Shown piece after piece: positions 48,601 to 60,000 of a stretch of 64,000 nucleotides of DNA. The DNA comes from Scortum barcoo (taxonomy: Eukaryota > Chordata > Actinopteri > Centrarchiformes > Terapontidae). How positions within the stretch are numbered: the first letter of the stretch is position 1; each line of letters opens with the position of its first letter. The stretch is taken from contig CM041545.1 of NCBI GenBank assembly GCA_023238725.1, positions 20,551,501-20,615,500 on the forward strand, given 5' to 3'. The notes beneath the pieces were generated by a model. The model saw only the letters and a program-made list of their open reading frames with translations. It was not told the origin of the DNA and searched no databases. The translations under genes were made by a program, and so were the position numbers.

Positions 48601-50009
48601 GGTTCATCTGGCCAATCCAGCGTGTGTGAGAAAACACTTTTTTAAAAAATTATTTCTGCTCTTTATCTGACTGTACAGCTGCAGTGGGTTTGATAAGGCG
48701 GGCGACTGATGCCTTATGCAGCATTTTCCACGAGTAATTGTGCGCTACCACTGAGGAATAGATAAGTACGAGTCAAACAGAGTCTAGTGAGAAAGATTTA
48801 TACGGGGGATGAGCCTGTAACCCCTTATTACCAAAGCAGATACTCTTCTACTCCTTCTAAGCATGCATGAAGTTTGTGTGAGATTGAGAAAAATGCTGAA
48901 GAGACAGAGGTAGAGTATATATATCTTAATATGCAGCACACAAACAAGGTAACCCCTGCCTCTATTCCCCTATTCAGGAGATTAAGTGTCATTTTTAGCT
49001 CAATTTGGCCGCTATAATTGGAGCGTACAGCAGAGATTATGCGAACGGACAGCTTCTTATTTTCCCTCGGTGGCCACAAAACACACGACACGATCCACAG
49101 ATTTGTTTTTAAGAGACACGCAGCAGAATTGAACTTTTGATGAAAACTCAGGTAAACATCAAGGTGGTTGTCTCTGTCGTTTTTGAGTTTGCTGCTGAAA
49201 CATGAGCTAAACTGCAGTTGCACTGATTTCTTTCACATCTTCAAAAGACAATAAGAAACTTCTGAAAGCTTTTAGACCCACAGAAGAAGTGTAAAATAGT
49301 GTATACTTTATTCTTATTACAAAAAAAAACAACAAAAAGAGTCATGAATGCCGCCGCCTCCATCTTGCCTGTTCATATCAATGGTGACTATAATAACCAC
49401 AAGGCCCCAGCCAAACATTAAATCACAATTTTATATGTAATCAAATCGAGCTCATCACATCTGCACTGATTGATTCCAGACTAAATTGCTGCCTGGCATT
49501 TGCAATTTCATTAACTCATACTGGCAGAGAGAGATTTTGTGTGTGTGTGTGTGTGTGCAGAGTGGAGAGAGAGAGCGTGGCGATGGCGGGGCAGGGCAAA
49601 GTGACTTGGGGAAGTAGTTAGAGAGAAACATGAGGGCAGGGGAGTGATTTGTTTGTTTTAACGGGACCTGAACGCATCGTAATTCAGCGAGACGTCTGAG
49701 GGGACGGCGGGGGGGAATAAAGGGAGGCTGCGGCGGAGAAGAGTCATTCCCTTCCAAAGTGCAATTTGAGGTTTATTAAAAATATTAATGTTGTATATTA
49801 ATGACTTTATGGGCTAACGTTAAGATGATTCAGGCCTCAGTGTTTGAGTCGAGCTCGTGCTGCAGGAGTTGACTGATTTAACCGAAGCGGCGCAGGGTTT
49901 GACGTGATCCACCTCATGAGTCCCCGGGACGATGGCTACTTGATGTTTCATCCTGAAGAGAAATACCTCCGTGCTGACCGCCAAGTTGCAGGACCGGCTC
50001 GCACGTGGA

Positions 50010-50184
50010 GCGAGGAGGACTCGGGGGCACCTTGGCCTCAGAGCCAGACAGAGACACAGCGGTCTAATTAAGACATGTGGCACGAAGAAAAAGAGCAGAC
50101 TGGCAGAGGTCCCGGCGGTAAACAGAGTCTGGGATGAGACAGATGTACAGATGTCCTCGGTGTCTATCTATCTATCTATCTATC

Positions 50185-50250
<66 letters not shown>

Positions 50251-50430
50251 CATCTATCCATCTATCATGTTTTATAATCCTCTGTCTTATATGCTCTCTT
50301 TACCAGCGGCAGGACTGAGAGGGTGAGACTTCTTTTAGATTCCTCTCCGCCTTGTTGCCACTGGTCTTAATTAAAGCACTACGTCTCTGTCTGGGAGAAA
50401 GGTGCCCTCGGTCTTCACTTCGTGTCGGTG
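50010..50430. repeat. Diverged inverted repeat flanking a (TATC)n microsatellite
   Basis: The reverse complement of about 50010-50076 resembles 50363-50430: both read GTCTTAATTA, then a short variable stretch, then GTCTCTGTCTGG and AAGGTGCCC. The arms surround the TATC microsatellite. It is an old inverted duplication or two opposite copies of an unknown repeat. Confidence 0.5.
50163..50266. repeat. (TATC)n microsatellite
   Basis: About 25 TATC units with two interruptions (a CTCTATC near 50184 and CATC units near 50250-50260). Confidence 0.95.
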
Positions 50431-50934
50431 CTGCAGCTGCTGGCTCCAAGTCCGTCCCACTCGCGGTGAAAACGGAGGAGCACGGTCCCGCTTCATGGTC
50501 CCCGCCGTCAGACCCAGTTAATGTGTTTACCGTCCTTGATGCTCTTCACGCGTTCAGGACAGGCTGAGCCCAGAGAGACGTCTTATTTAACGCGACCTGC
50601 TGCAATGTTTCGTCATCAGGAGGGTTCATTAAAACTCCACTTAACTACCAAACTGACCAATGGTATTTAAAAAAGAAAAGGAAGTGTGGAAGACATACAA
50701 CAACAAAAAAAAACCTTTGGTGCCACAGGTGTGTCCAGGAAATATATTTCTGAAATCTGATTGGCCCCCAGTGGCATCTCTTAAATCACCTCTTCAAAAC
50801 TTCAAATCTCCCAACATGTCTTATCTGTGTTATTATTATGAGGTGTGTTTATCTGTATTGCTGGGTGTGTTTTTCCTTCTTATTCATGTGTTTTCTTTAA
50901 GTTTTTGATTTAATTTTCCTCAGTCCTATAATGT

Positions 50935-51015
50935 TTTAGTCCTGTCTAAACCATGTAAAGCACTGTAACTCTGTTTTGCTGTACAAATAAAGTTTATTAT
51001 TGTAATTATTATCAT
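50935..51015 (+). repeat. LINE-type 3' tail fragment candidate
   Basis: CATGTAAAGCACTGTAACTC followed by GCTGTACAAATAAAGTTTATTATTG resembles the 3' end of fish LINE (L2/Rex-type) copies. Only the tail is present. Confidence 0.45.
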
Positions 51016-53283
51016 TATTGACTGTCACCCCATTAACTGAAACATTGATTGACTTTCTAAACAGCCTTTTTTTGTTGTATTCTAGATAAAAAGTGTTGCA
51101 CAGTTTTGTCAGTGCATTTCTTTCTTTTGCAAACAGCTGACTTTTGGAGGAATAATTTCTTTTTGAAGAATAAAGTATGGAAGCTTTGCATGACATTTGT
51201 TCAGTGCCAATCTGTTATGTTGTGGCCGGTAGGTCTGTTTATCTTTTTAACTTTAATTTAACTTTCTTAAAGACAGGATTGTAAGAGGCACATGTCAGTG
51301 CTTCTCTTGCACCACCTCGTTTAAGAAAGTGGACGTGCCGTGAGTTTTTTGTCGTCTACAGTACCTGCTCTTATACATGGCTTTACACAAACCATCATGC
51401 TTTGCAGCAGCAGCAGGCATGCATTTATCAGAACTTATTGTGGTCATTTTTATGCTTGCATATAATTTTGGTATCCACTGAGTTTGAAGTTTTGGTGTCT
51501 GGTCTAATTTCTGAGCCTGTCACTTTCTTTCACTTTTGGTTTATAGTTTTCTCACCACTCTCTCTCTTTTGTGTGCTGTCTCTCTATTTTTCTTCACTCT
51601 ATTTATCTTACACTCACTCATTGTTGTAGCAGTTCTTATTTGTGTCATGAATGAGGGATGAGCACGGACATAAAGATAACACCTGAACCAAAACATGCAT
51701 TATTTTCTCAACATGCACGTCCACCTGCGGACAAACTGCAGGTACTCGTGCTGGTCGTGTGTTCCCCCACGTTCTCTGGCATCCATCAGTTCTGCTGTCA
51801 AAGTATAAATTACTATTGACACGGTGATATAGAACATGGCTTCAGATAAAGTACCTCATAACAGGTTTTTGGCCTGAACCAGTCACCTGCGTCCATTCAG
51901 ACATAAATAATCTATGCCCATGTCTGTGTTGTCTTTATGTCGTCGCATTTTCCTGTCTGGTACCTGCTGCCTGTGAGAAATCTTTTTTTTATGATTTGAT
52001 TTTGATGTCCAGCTCACCTGCTGCTGTTTCTTTGATTTTGGCTTGTCTGGCCAACTCCAGCTGTGAAGCCTGTATGACCGACTGAACTGCTTTTAAATCT
52101 ATCTGTCTGCTCTCCATTGGTGTCTATATTTGGGTAAATTAAAGTCAAAAGAAAAGTGAAATCCAAAAGATGTGGTTGACCAGTGTCACAGATTCTGAGC
52201 TGTAACCTTTAAAAGTACTTTTTTACATTGCAAAGTTTATTTTAAAAATGAAAAAACAAAAAAAGCCGCCATGTTAACACGACTCCCAGAATCAAAAATA
52301 ACATCATGATAATGGCACTACACAGTCTGCACACAGGGGCTTTTAATACTTGGCTTTTTAGGTTGATGTGTTGTGCCGCTCATTCATTATCTTTTGCCTT
52401 GTTATCACTAAAAGAGAGAGCCCCAAAAATCATTGCACCACAAGTGGCGAAGCATTTCTTGATGTCCCTCTGAATCTCCGTTCAGATCTTCTTCTCCGAG
52501 AGTTTCGGTGCATTATGCAATATTACACATTCACCACACCTGACTGCTGCCAGGACTGCACCTCTGTGGAGGCTGTTGAAAGAGAAGTGTTCTGGAGTAA
52601 ATGGTGGTTTGTTGTGATGGATTGGGACTGCATTCTGCTTTCCCCAGCCAGTTTTTTCTGGCCCACTGCTGCTGCCAGAGTTTAGCTTTGCTTTGGGACC
52701 CAAAAGAAAAAGGCCCATTACCCAGCCTGTGCCTTCAGTCCGAACCACAGATCTGTGGTACTGCACACTATTCATGTCTCTGCGATTATCCTAAAAAGAA
52801 AGAAATTTGTCAAATAAGATTCAAAATTTGCAGCATATGAGCTCATTTGTTTGTTTTATGTTTGTTTTATGTGCGACATTACATTGATGACTTTGTATTG
52901 TATTTGTCAGAAATCACTTACCCAAACATGAAGCAGCACGGACCTTAATGTAGATGATATATTTGTCCTAGCAACCGTACATAAAACAGTACAACACATC
53001 CCTGACTCCCTGCAACAACAACAACAACAACAGGATAACATCTCCTGAGATCTTTCATAGTCAGAAGCTATTTTTATCTTTGTATAGGGGATTTGGAGGA
53101 TTGCCATTCTTGATTGTTTGTTGTAATTACTATAACTTGAATCCTGCGTTATCATGTGATCTAATCTACAGTTAGCAGCTATTGTTCGAGTGACAGTTAT
53201 CATTACTACTCTCTTGTCTGTCTTCCCACCCAAAAGTCACCTGGATTATGCTACTACTACCTCAAATGAGTGAAATAATCTCC

Positions 53284-53830
53284 CCCAGGTGTCGAGATGT
53301 GGTGAATGTGAAGGCCTCAGCGTATCATTCACATCATTTTCATCCCCTTCCCCTAAAAATGTTCTTTGGATGGATTTGCAGTGACCCCTCCCTCTGAAGG
53401 GGACAAGTCAGCTCGGCCATTTGTGGAGAATACGGTGACTCATGTAACCATATATTTTTTTTTTTCACATCTCCACAGATGACTGCCTGGTTGGTTTTTG
53501 CACAGCTGAACTCTGAGATGTGCACTCATCTTCTGTAATGAGGGCTTTATGCACCGAAGCCCCACTTTAATATCCCTCTCTGGGTGATTGTTGTGATCTG
53601 ACAGACTGTTCTTGCTGACACGGTCGGATCGCACTGACAGTCCGACGTCACCTGAGGAAGAGTAGCTGCAGTGTTTTTCCTTACATATCCCACTGATTCA
53701 TAAATATCACAACTCAGACGTCATTGTTCAGGGGACACTGGTCCATCAACTCAGCACTTCTACACATGCCTCAAAGCTTGATGGATGTTAATCTTTGAAT
53801 TGTACTTTGCAGGGCGCCTGTAAGGAAATA
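53284..53830. mobile_element. Degenerate Tc1/mariner-like transposon relic, second long copy
   Basis: Shares TTTGCAGTGACCCCTCCCTC and GAAGGGGACAAGT with the copy at 24330-24810. It continues through TCACCTGAGGAAGAGTAGCT, also typical of this teleost repeat. No intact transposase frame. The right boundary is approximate. Confidence 0.55.
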
Positions 53831-56800
53831 TCTGATATTTCTTCACATTTGCTCTGGTTTTTCCTACAGTATGTCACTCATCTGCAGTTCATTGCATTGA
53901 GAAACAACTGAATTATTGTCTTTGTGATTTTCTATAAATAACAACCATCAAACCCAGTTAAACCCAGAACTCATTAACCTCATCTCTGCGAGTGTACTAC
54001 AATAACTGAAGGCGATTCAGATTAGTGCATTAACATTTTCAGTGAGAGAAAAATAATTAGAGAGACTGTATTTAAAGAAAATCAGTGTGAAGCAATAAAA
54101 GCGAGAGGGACAAAATTAGGATTTCGAAGAGTGTCGTGTCTTTAAAGTGCTCCAAAAAGTGGAAATTTCATTATCTACAATTCGATGACAACTGGCAAAC
54201 TCCATCCGCCAAGGAAGATTGTGTGATACTGTTAAAAGCTTCACAACAGATACTAAATAGATCTTAAACTGTGACTGTTTTGTCATTTATCTTCTGGAAA
54301 GTGATCCTATAATATGTCCATTTTAACCATTTAATAACCCTGCAGCTCTCACAGCAGCAGATTTTGGTTAAATCCCAATCAGGAGCTGAGTTATGGATCC
54401 AGTGCGGGTCCGAAAGAGAAAAGAGAGTAATGAAAAATCTGACTTTTAGCGAACCGAATTTTCCAAAAGGGCTGAGTGGGTCAACAGCTTTTTGTTTTCT
54501 GGGCCAGATTTACATTTGAATGGGTTTGGCAGCGGTCCTATTTTCCCGGAGAGGTGAGACGGTGTCGATGAGCGGGAGGAGCGCTGGAGATTTGCTTCCT
54601 CTGGTCTTTGCCCACATTTTATTGACAGCGAGCGAGAAACCAAGCGCAGGATTAATTTTCTTCAGCCGTTGTTTGACCTTTTGCGGTTTAATTTGAAGAA
54701 GTATCCTTTTCAGACACACACTCCTCTGTTTTCCCCCCGTCCAGGGTGCCATATGTGAGACAATTTAAAGATACAAGGCAGGCACTTTCTCTCTCCCGAG
54801 CAACACTCAATCCCCATATGCTGCAGAGAAAAAACTAGCAGCAGGTTTCAGTCCTATTCACTGCTAACAGCACTGACACAGAAGTCAGAAAGAATACCAC
54901 TGTGTGCCGTGGAGAATATTTGGTGGTGGTAATGATGCTTGTAGGGAGAGCATGATAGGAATTCTTGTCTTCTCTTTACTGCTCAGAGCTGCTGTTGTTG
55001 AATTGTCAATGAATATATAGTAGACGGCTATTTGGAGGCTCAGAGCGGCACAATGGGTATAGGGCGGTTTCAGGTTTTTCTTATTTTCCTGCTGTGACTT
55101 ACTGAAATTACAGTATGGATTTTTTGCCATCGAATATCATCATTTTTGTCAGTGCTTTCTTTGAAAGTCGCCGCAATTACCGACAATACGATTGCCATCC
55201 AATGAAGTCCCATTCTCACTTTACTTTTTTTAAACTGTGCTTTAATTTGGGGCATGTCCACACTATAGCTTTCAAATCACTGATGCCAAAGGTTTCACGT
55301 CCACACAAGCAATTTCACATTTTTGCTAACAGTAAACTGTACAAAATACAAAACCCAAACTCAAACATTTATCTTATACTTTAGGATGACAGCATTTTTA
55401 AAAGGTTCATTTTCCACATGCATGCTGTTAGAAGTATTTACAGTTCATTTGAGGCTCTTCTAGAAATAATGCAGTAAAATATGCAGTAACATAAACATGT
55501 TCTTTATGTTCTTTGTCCATTTTGTGTTTTTGTCTTGTCATTGACAGATCAATGACTGCAGATGATGAAACTTTGGAAGTAAGGTCATTATCACCGTAAG
55601 TACTGCAAAACAGAAAACGAAATGAGAATCTTTGAGATTTTAACTTTCTGTATAAAAATGCTCTTTTGAGTTCCCAATTGCCCCCAATTGGCTCCAATGG
55701 TCACAAAATAAATTTGTGGGGTCAGAAGAAGATTAATGTGAGAGGAAAGCAGCTGGACAAATCTGTTTTAATCTTTAATCTTTGTTTTTTTTCCGTGAAA
55801 TATTTAATAATTTTTGGGCCTCAGAGAGTTATTTAAATGAAACATTTAGAAGATGAATCCCTTTTTAAATACCAAAAGTGAATTAAACTAACTTTTAGTG
55901 GATCAGATAACAAATCATCCAAACATGACAAGGAACTCCAGTGAGTCACTGATTTTATGTAAAGGGTAACAAACTAAAAAGGCTGGGAACAACTGATTTA
56001 ATCTTTAAATATGTGTTTTATTTTGTAAGCTTTTTTTATTTCAGATCATAATCTGAAGAATAACTAGGAAAAAGTACAATATTTCCAACACAACTGTGGT
56101 GGAGTAACACAGGATGGAAAGTAAAACGCCTCAAGACATGTAGGTAATAACATATTGTTAGTGAGTGTTGGGGTCATAATAAACTGTCATATACTCACAA
56201 AGATTAATATGTGATTAAATGTATGTAAAAGTGACCACGATCATGTGTGGCAAAAGTACAATTTGTACTTTTGTCAGTAATAGGTAAGTTTTCATTTTCT
56301 TCTAATAGATTATATCACTGTTCAAACTGACAGGCAGACCTCTGTTATCCAGACACATGCACGCAATCTTATGCAAACTTTAGATGCAGACAACAGTCAT
56401 TTTAAACAGAACAGGAAAGTGAGCTAGCTGTGCTCGCCTGATTTCAGAAAGGACTGCCGATTGCAGCGTGGAGTGGCATCTAATTTCACCTGACAATGCA
56501 CAGCATTGACGTTTGGTATTGACTTTCCTGTCTTTAGTCACACGTAAAGACAAGAAGAAGAAAAAAAGATGGAAAAAGAAAGTAAGAGGAAACGGAGGCG
56601 GGGTAGTATACACACAAGATGAGGATAGAAATGTTCCCCATGTGGGAGAGAGGCAGCCATAGAGAAAATAAACCCATCATTAGAGTTACATTAGGCTCAA
56701 ACTGTACATCATTAGTCAGAATCAGCTTAATATCCAGCAAATGAACAGGAATTTGTCTCTGCTGCACATCACTGCTGCACCTCCAGGGAAAAAGGAGCGG

Positions 56801-57060
56801 GGTTATAAAGTCTATCGGTAAGAGAGGGCACACAGTGACAAGAACACCTGACAGTAAAATGCAATTCAGTACAATAACAGAACAAATTCAACCCTTAAAA
56901 AAGCACCAGAATAAACTTGTCTCTCACATAAGTTAACTGAGCTAAATTTGTGGAATTACAGATTATGATTATTTCAGAGTTAAACTTATAAGAAAAAAAT
57001 GACATATTTGAGACTTTTAAAGACATTTTTTGACTTCCTGGAGTCTTGGCGTCACGGTGA

Positions 57061-57075
57061 GGTTGCCAGGCAACC
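57061..57075. promoter_or_regulatory. RFX-type X-box palindrome
   Basis: GGTTGCCAGGCAACC is a perfect 7-1-7 palindrome fitting the X-box consensus GTNRCC-N(0-3)-RGYAAC bound by RFX factors, which often control ciliary genes. Whether it is functional, and for which gene, is unknown. Confidence 0.45.
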
Positions 57076-60000
57076 ATCTCCAGGAAGTCCCATCCTGTCT
57101 CCGGTCCAACGCAGGTTATTTTACAGGAAAAAAGAAAAGAGTTTGATGTTCAGGCCAGAGGATTTTGCACATATCCCCTGTAAGGGGATCTGTAAAGCTG
57201 CCAGGACATCTGCCTTACCTGCCCTTCTCTTTCCTTACTGCCTTGCCAAGCCTTGGCATCTTTACCCGCCCCCCCTATCAGAAACACCTTGGTGATATTC
57301 CCACTCCTCCACGCTTTGCCAGATTACTTCTCTGAAACCCTGGCGACCATATTGACGTTCAAAAGGTGTTGACACAGCTGCCTGCAGAAATACCAGAAAT
57401 CTGTGTAAATATACAATAAAGTAAAAATCAATGTTTGAAATAATGTGACTGTTATAAATACATTCCTACGGTGTTAAAATATCTTTCTTTTTTACAGTAA
57501 AGTAATATTCTGTACTGTTATTTCAGCCCGATTCGGGATCATCTTGAACATGTACGTCATATTAACTGATCACTGATGAAACACAGACATGCACACTCTG
57601 TTGCACAACCTCACCGCCGATACACTTATTTATCCGAGTGCAGCTTCGTCTTCTACTTCTTCTTCTTTTTTATTCTTCACCTTCTTTTTCTTCAGCATCT
57701 ACTTAGCAGCCAGCTGAAAATGTCTGAGTGCCTTCAAGTGCATGCTTCAATTGTTTCTCTCCTCTTAGAGGAGCTTCACTGCGGGGAGACGTCTTCCCCG
57801 GTGCTTTCAGGAGCACTCTGTGCACTCTCAACACACAAGGGCGCAACTTGGACAGCCATTAGTTTTAGGCCTTCACATATGTTCTTTTAGCTCTTATTAT
57901 GGATTAATTTTACCCTGTCATGTCATGTTCAGTAAATGCTCTAACTGTAACTGCCTTGTTTTTTCATCTCCTTTCTGATTATTTGTCTCTTTGTATTGAT
58001 GCACATTTTTTTTTATCTAAAAGCATCTCTCCTAACATTGCAGCTATATCAAATCATGCTATATGTCCTATTTTGAGGGGTGCAGAAAGCAGCTATTGTT
58101 GTCCTTCTCCAGCCTCTTTTTCCCTTCCCACGCAAAAAAGGACAATCAAACTGTGGTGGATCACAGGGGGGAGGAACACTTGGGTTTCTGCCTGAGTGCG
58201 AGGACATCAGCAGCAGCAGTGCTGTTCCTGTTTTTAGCCCACTCCTCCGTCTCAAATGGCCGTGCTTCTCTGGACCCCACTCAGCGTAGAGCTGAGCAGC
58301 CATTGTCCCCCTAAAAGACAAACTCCTTCATATCCGTCCTCTCAGGCTCCAAACTCTGGAGCATGGTCAGAGCTGTCTAAACAATGCCCCCTGAATAACC
58401 GTGACGCTGGATGTGCAGACAGTTCCTCTGTAATTGGAAAAGACCTCTAATGAGTGAGGCTGAATGGCTGACCGCGGGCCACCGAGCCTGCTGAAGCCCG
58501 GGAGTTTGTATTGTCTCTCTCCTCTAAAGGCTCTGGATGGGACCGTTTTGGCATTGTCTGTGCATGTCTGCCTGCATGTTGAGGATTTGCTGGGAGAAAA
58601 TTCATTTGGGAGAGCAGGTCATTCCCACGGTGCGCTTCCTATCCTTTGGTCTTGCCTGATTTGCATTCACTCTCAAGGCCACACTCCCTATTCACTGATG
58701 TGCTCGCTGGTCTCACTGTGCATCCTAACTACCTTTCTTGGAATGCGGATACAATTTTTAAAAAATTTTTTTTTTTATCAAAGGCTTTTTATATTCCTTC
58801 TCTATTTCTCTCCCCTCTCCATGAACAGACGTGGTTAAGGACAGCTTGCTGAGGTAATGCAGTTTTTTTGATAATGAGCTTCCAGTCAGCGGAACAACCC
58901 AGTCACATCTAATATCTTCTAATAAAAGGAGAGCGGTTGCTTCCCTCTGCAGGGAGTGCTATTCAGCTCAAACTTGTTGGAGTGGTGTGTGAGGGATGCC
59001 TCTTAATAAGCGGTGTTAAAACTCCAGAGGGAGCGCCGAGTATCCTTTGGGCGCCGTATTGTTCGCATCTCCTGTTGACCCCTGACCAATAAATACTGAA
59101 TGATCACATAGACGTTTCCTCGGCCGCCGAACGATCGAAGCGAAATGTCAACCTTTTTTTTTTTTCCCTCTTCCCTGTAACAGAATCTCATCCTCTCTCT
59201 GTGTCACGGCTTCTTTCCTTCACAGGGCGGCGGTGGCCTCTCGCTCTGATATTACATGCCAGCCTCTCCACATTCAACAAAGAGTGAGGTTGCAACCTGT
59301 CGGAGCTTCATTCTGACTGGCAGGCACGATGGCCCTTCTGGGTTTCCTCTTAATAGTAGTATCGTGCATTTGATCTGGCTTTTGACCAGCCAGCTGTGTG
59401 TGTGTGTCTGCAACGCCATAACCTCCACCACCAACGTGGCAGCAAAGCAATAACAGAGCTATGACACTTGGCCCCTCTGTGTTTTCTGCAGGGAGTAAGG
59501 ATTTTATGTTTTTTTTTCTTTTTTTTTCTTTTCAATGTAATGACAGCTGTATTGACTCGTTCCCCCGCCGCTCTGCCTTCATATTATTATTATACTATAA
59601 ATGCACCCTGTTGTCCACCGTTAAGATATTATCGTCTTAGCGGCTCCTCGCAGCGCTGCAGCTGTCTGCTTCCAAGCAAGGCAGGCGAGCTAAAATCAGC
59701 GTCCCTCACCGAGGAGAAGGCTTTCAGCAGCCAGCTGTGGTCTCCGGGAGACAGGACCGCTGAGAGTTTAACAGCCGTGTCAGCGCTTAATTAGAGAGCC
59801 CGACCAAAGGAAACAGCTCATGTTCCTTGTTAAACACGCTGAAGGCCATAAGCTCTCAGGCGCAGACTGTCTGGGGGTCACTGGGTCAGACTGGGGATGA
59901 TGAAGTTTCCTGTACGTGTTTCCTGAATTTAAATGAGGTATGTGTCTGTTAGTGGCGCGTTATTATTCGCTGGGTGAGATTATGTCTACATGAATTATGA

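Larger units (their letters stand above)
43751..49800. other. Intergenic sequence downstream of sfswap
   Basis: No recognisable gene. It contains the AT-rich repeat tail, the SINE remnant, an exon-like segment at 46934-47078, a G7-A-G9 run at 48469-48485, a CT/GT microsatellite near 49540-49557 and otherwise unremarkable AT-rich DNA. Confidence 0.6.

Noticed and set aside
50163..50266. CRISPR-like regular repeats
   Set aside because: A simple four-base microsatellite in a vertebrate genome, with no spacers.
49971..50318. 115-codon ORF running through the TATC microsatellite
   Set aside because: Its second half is a YLSI repeat translated from the microsatellite and it has no coding support.
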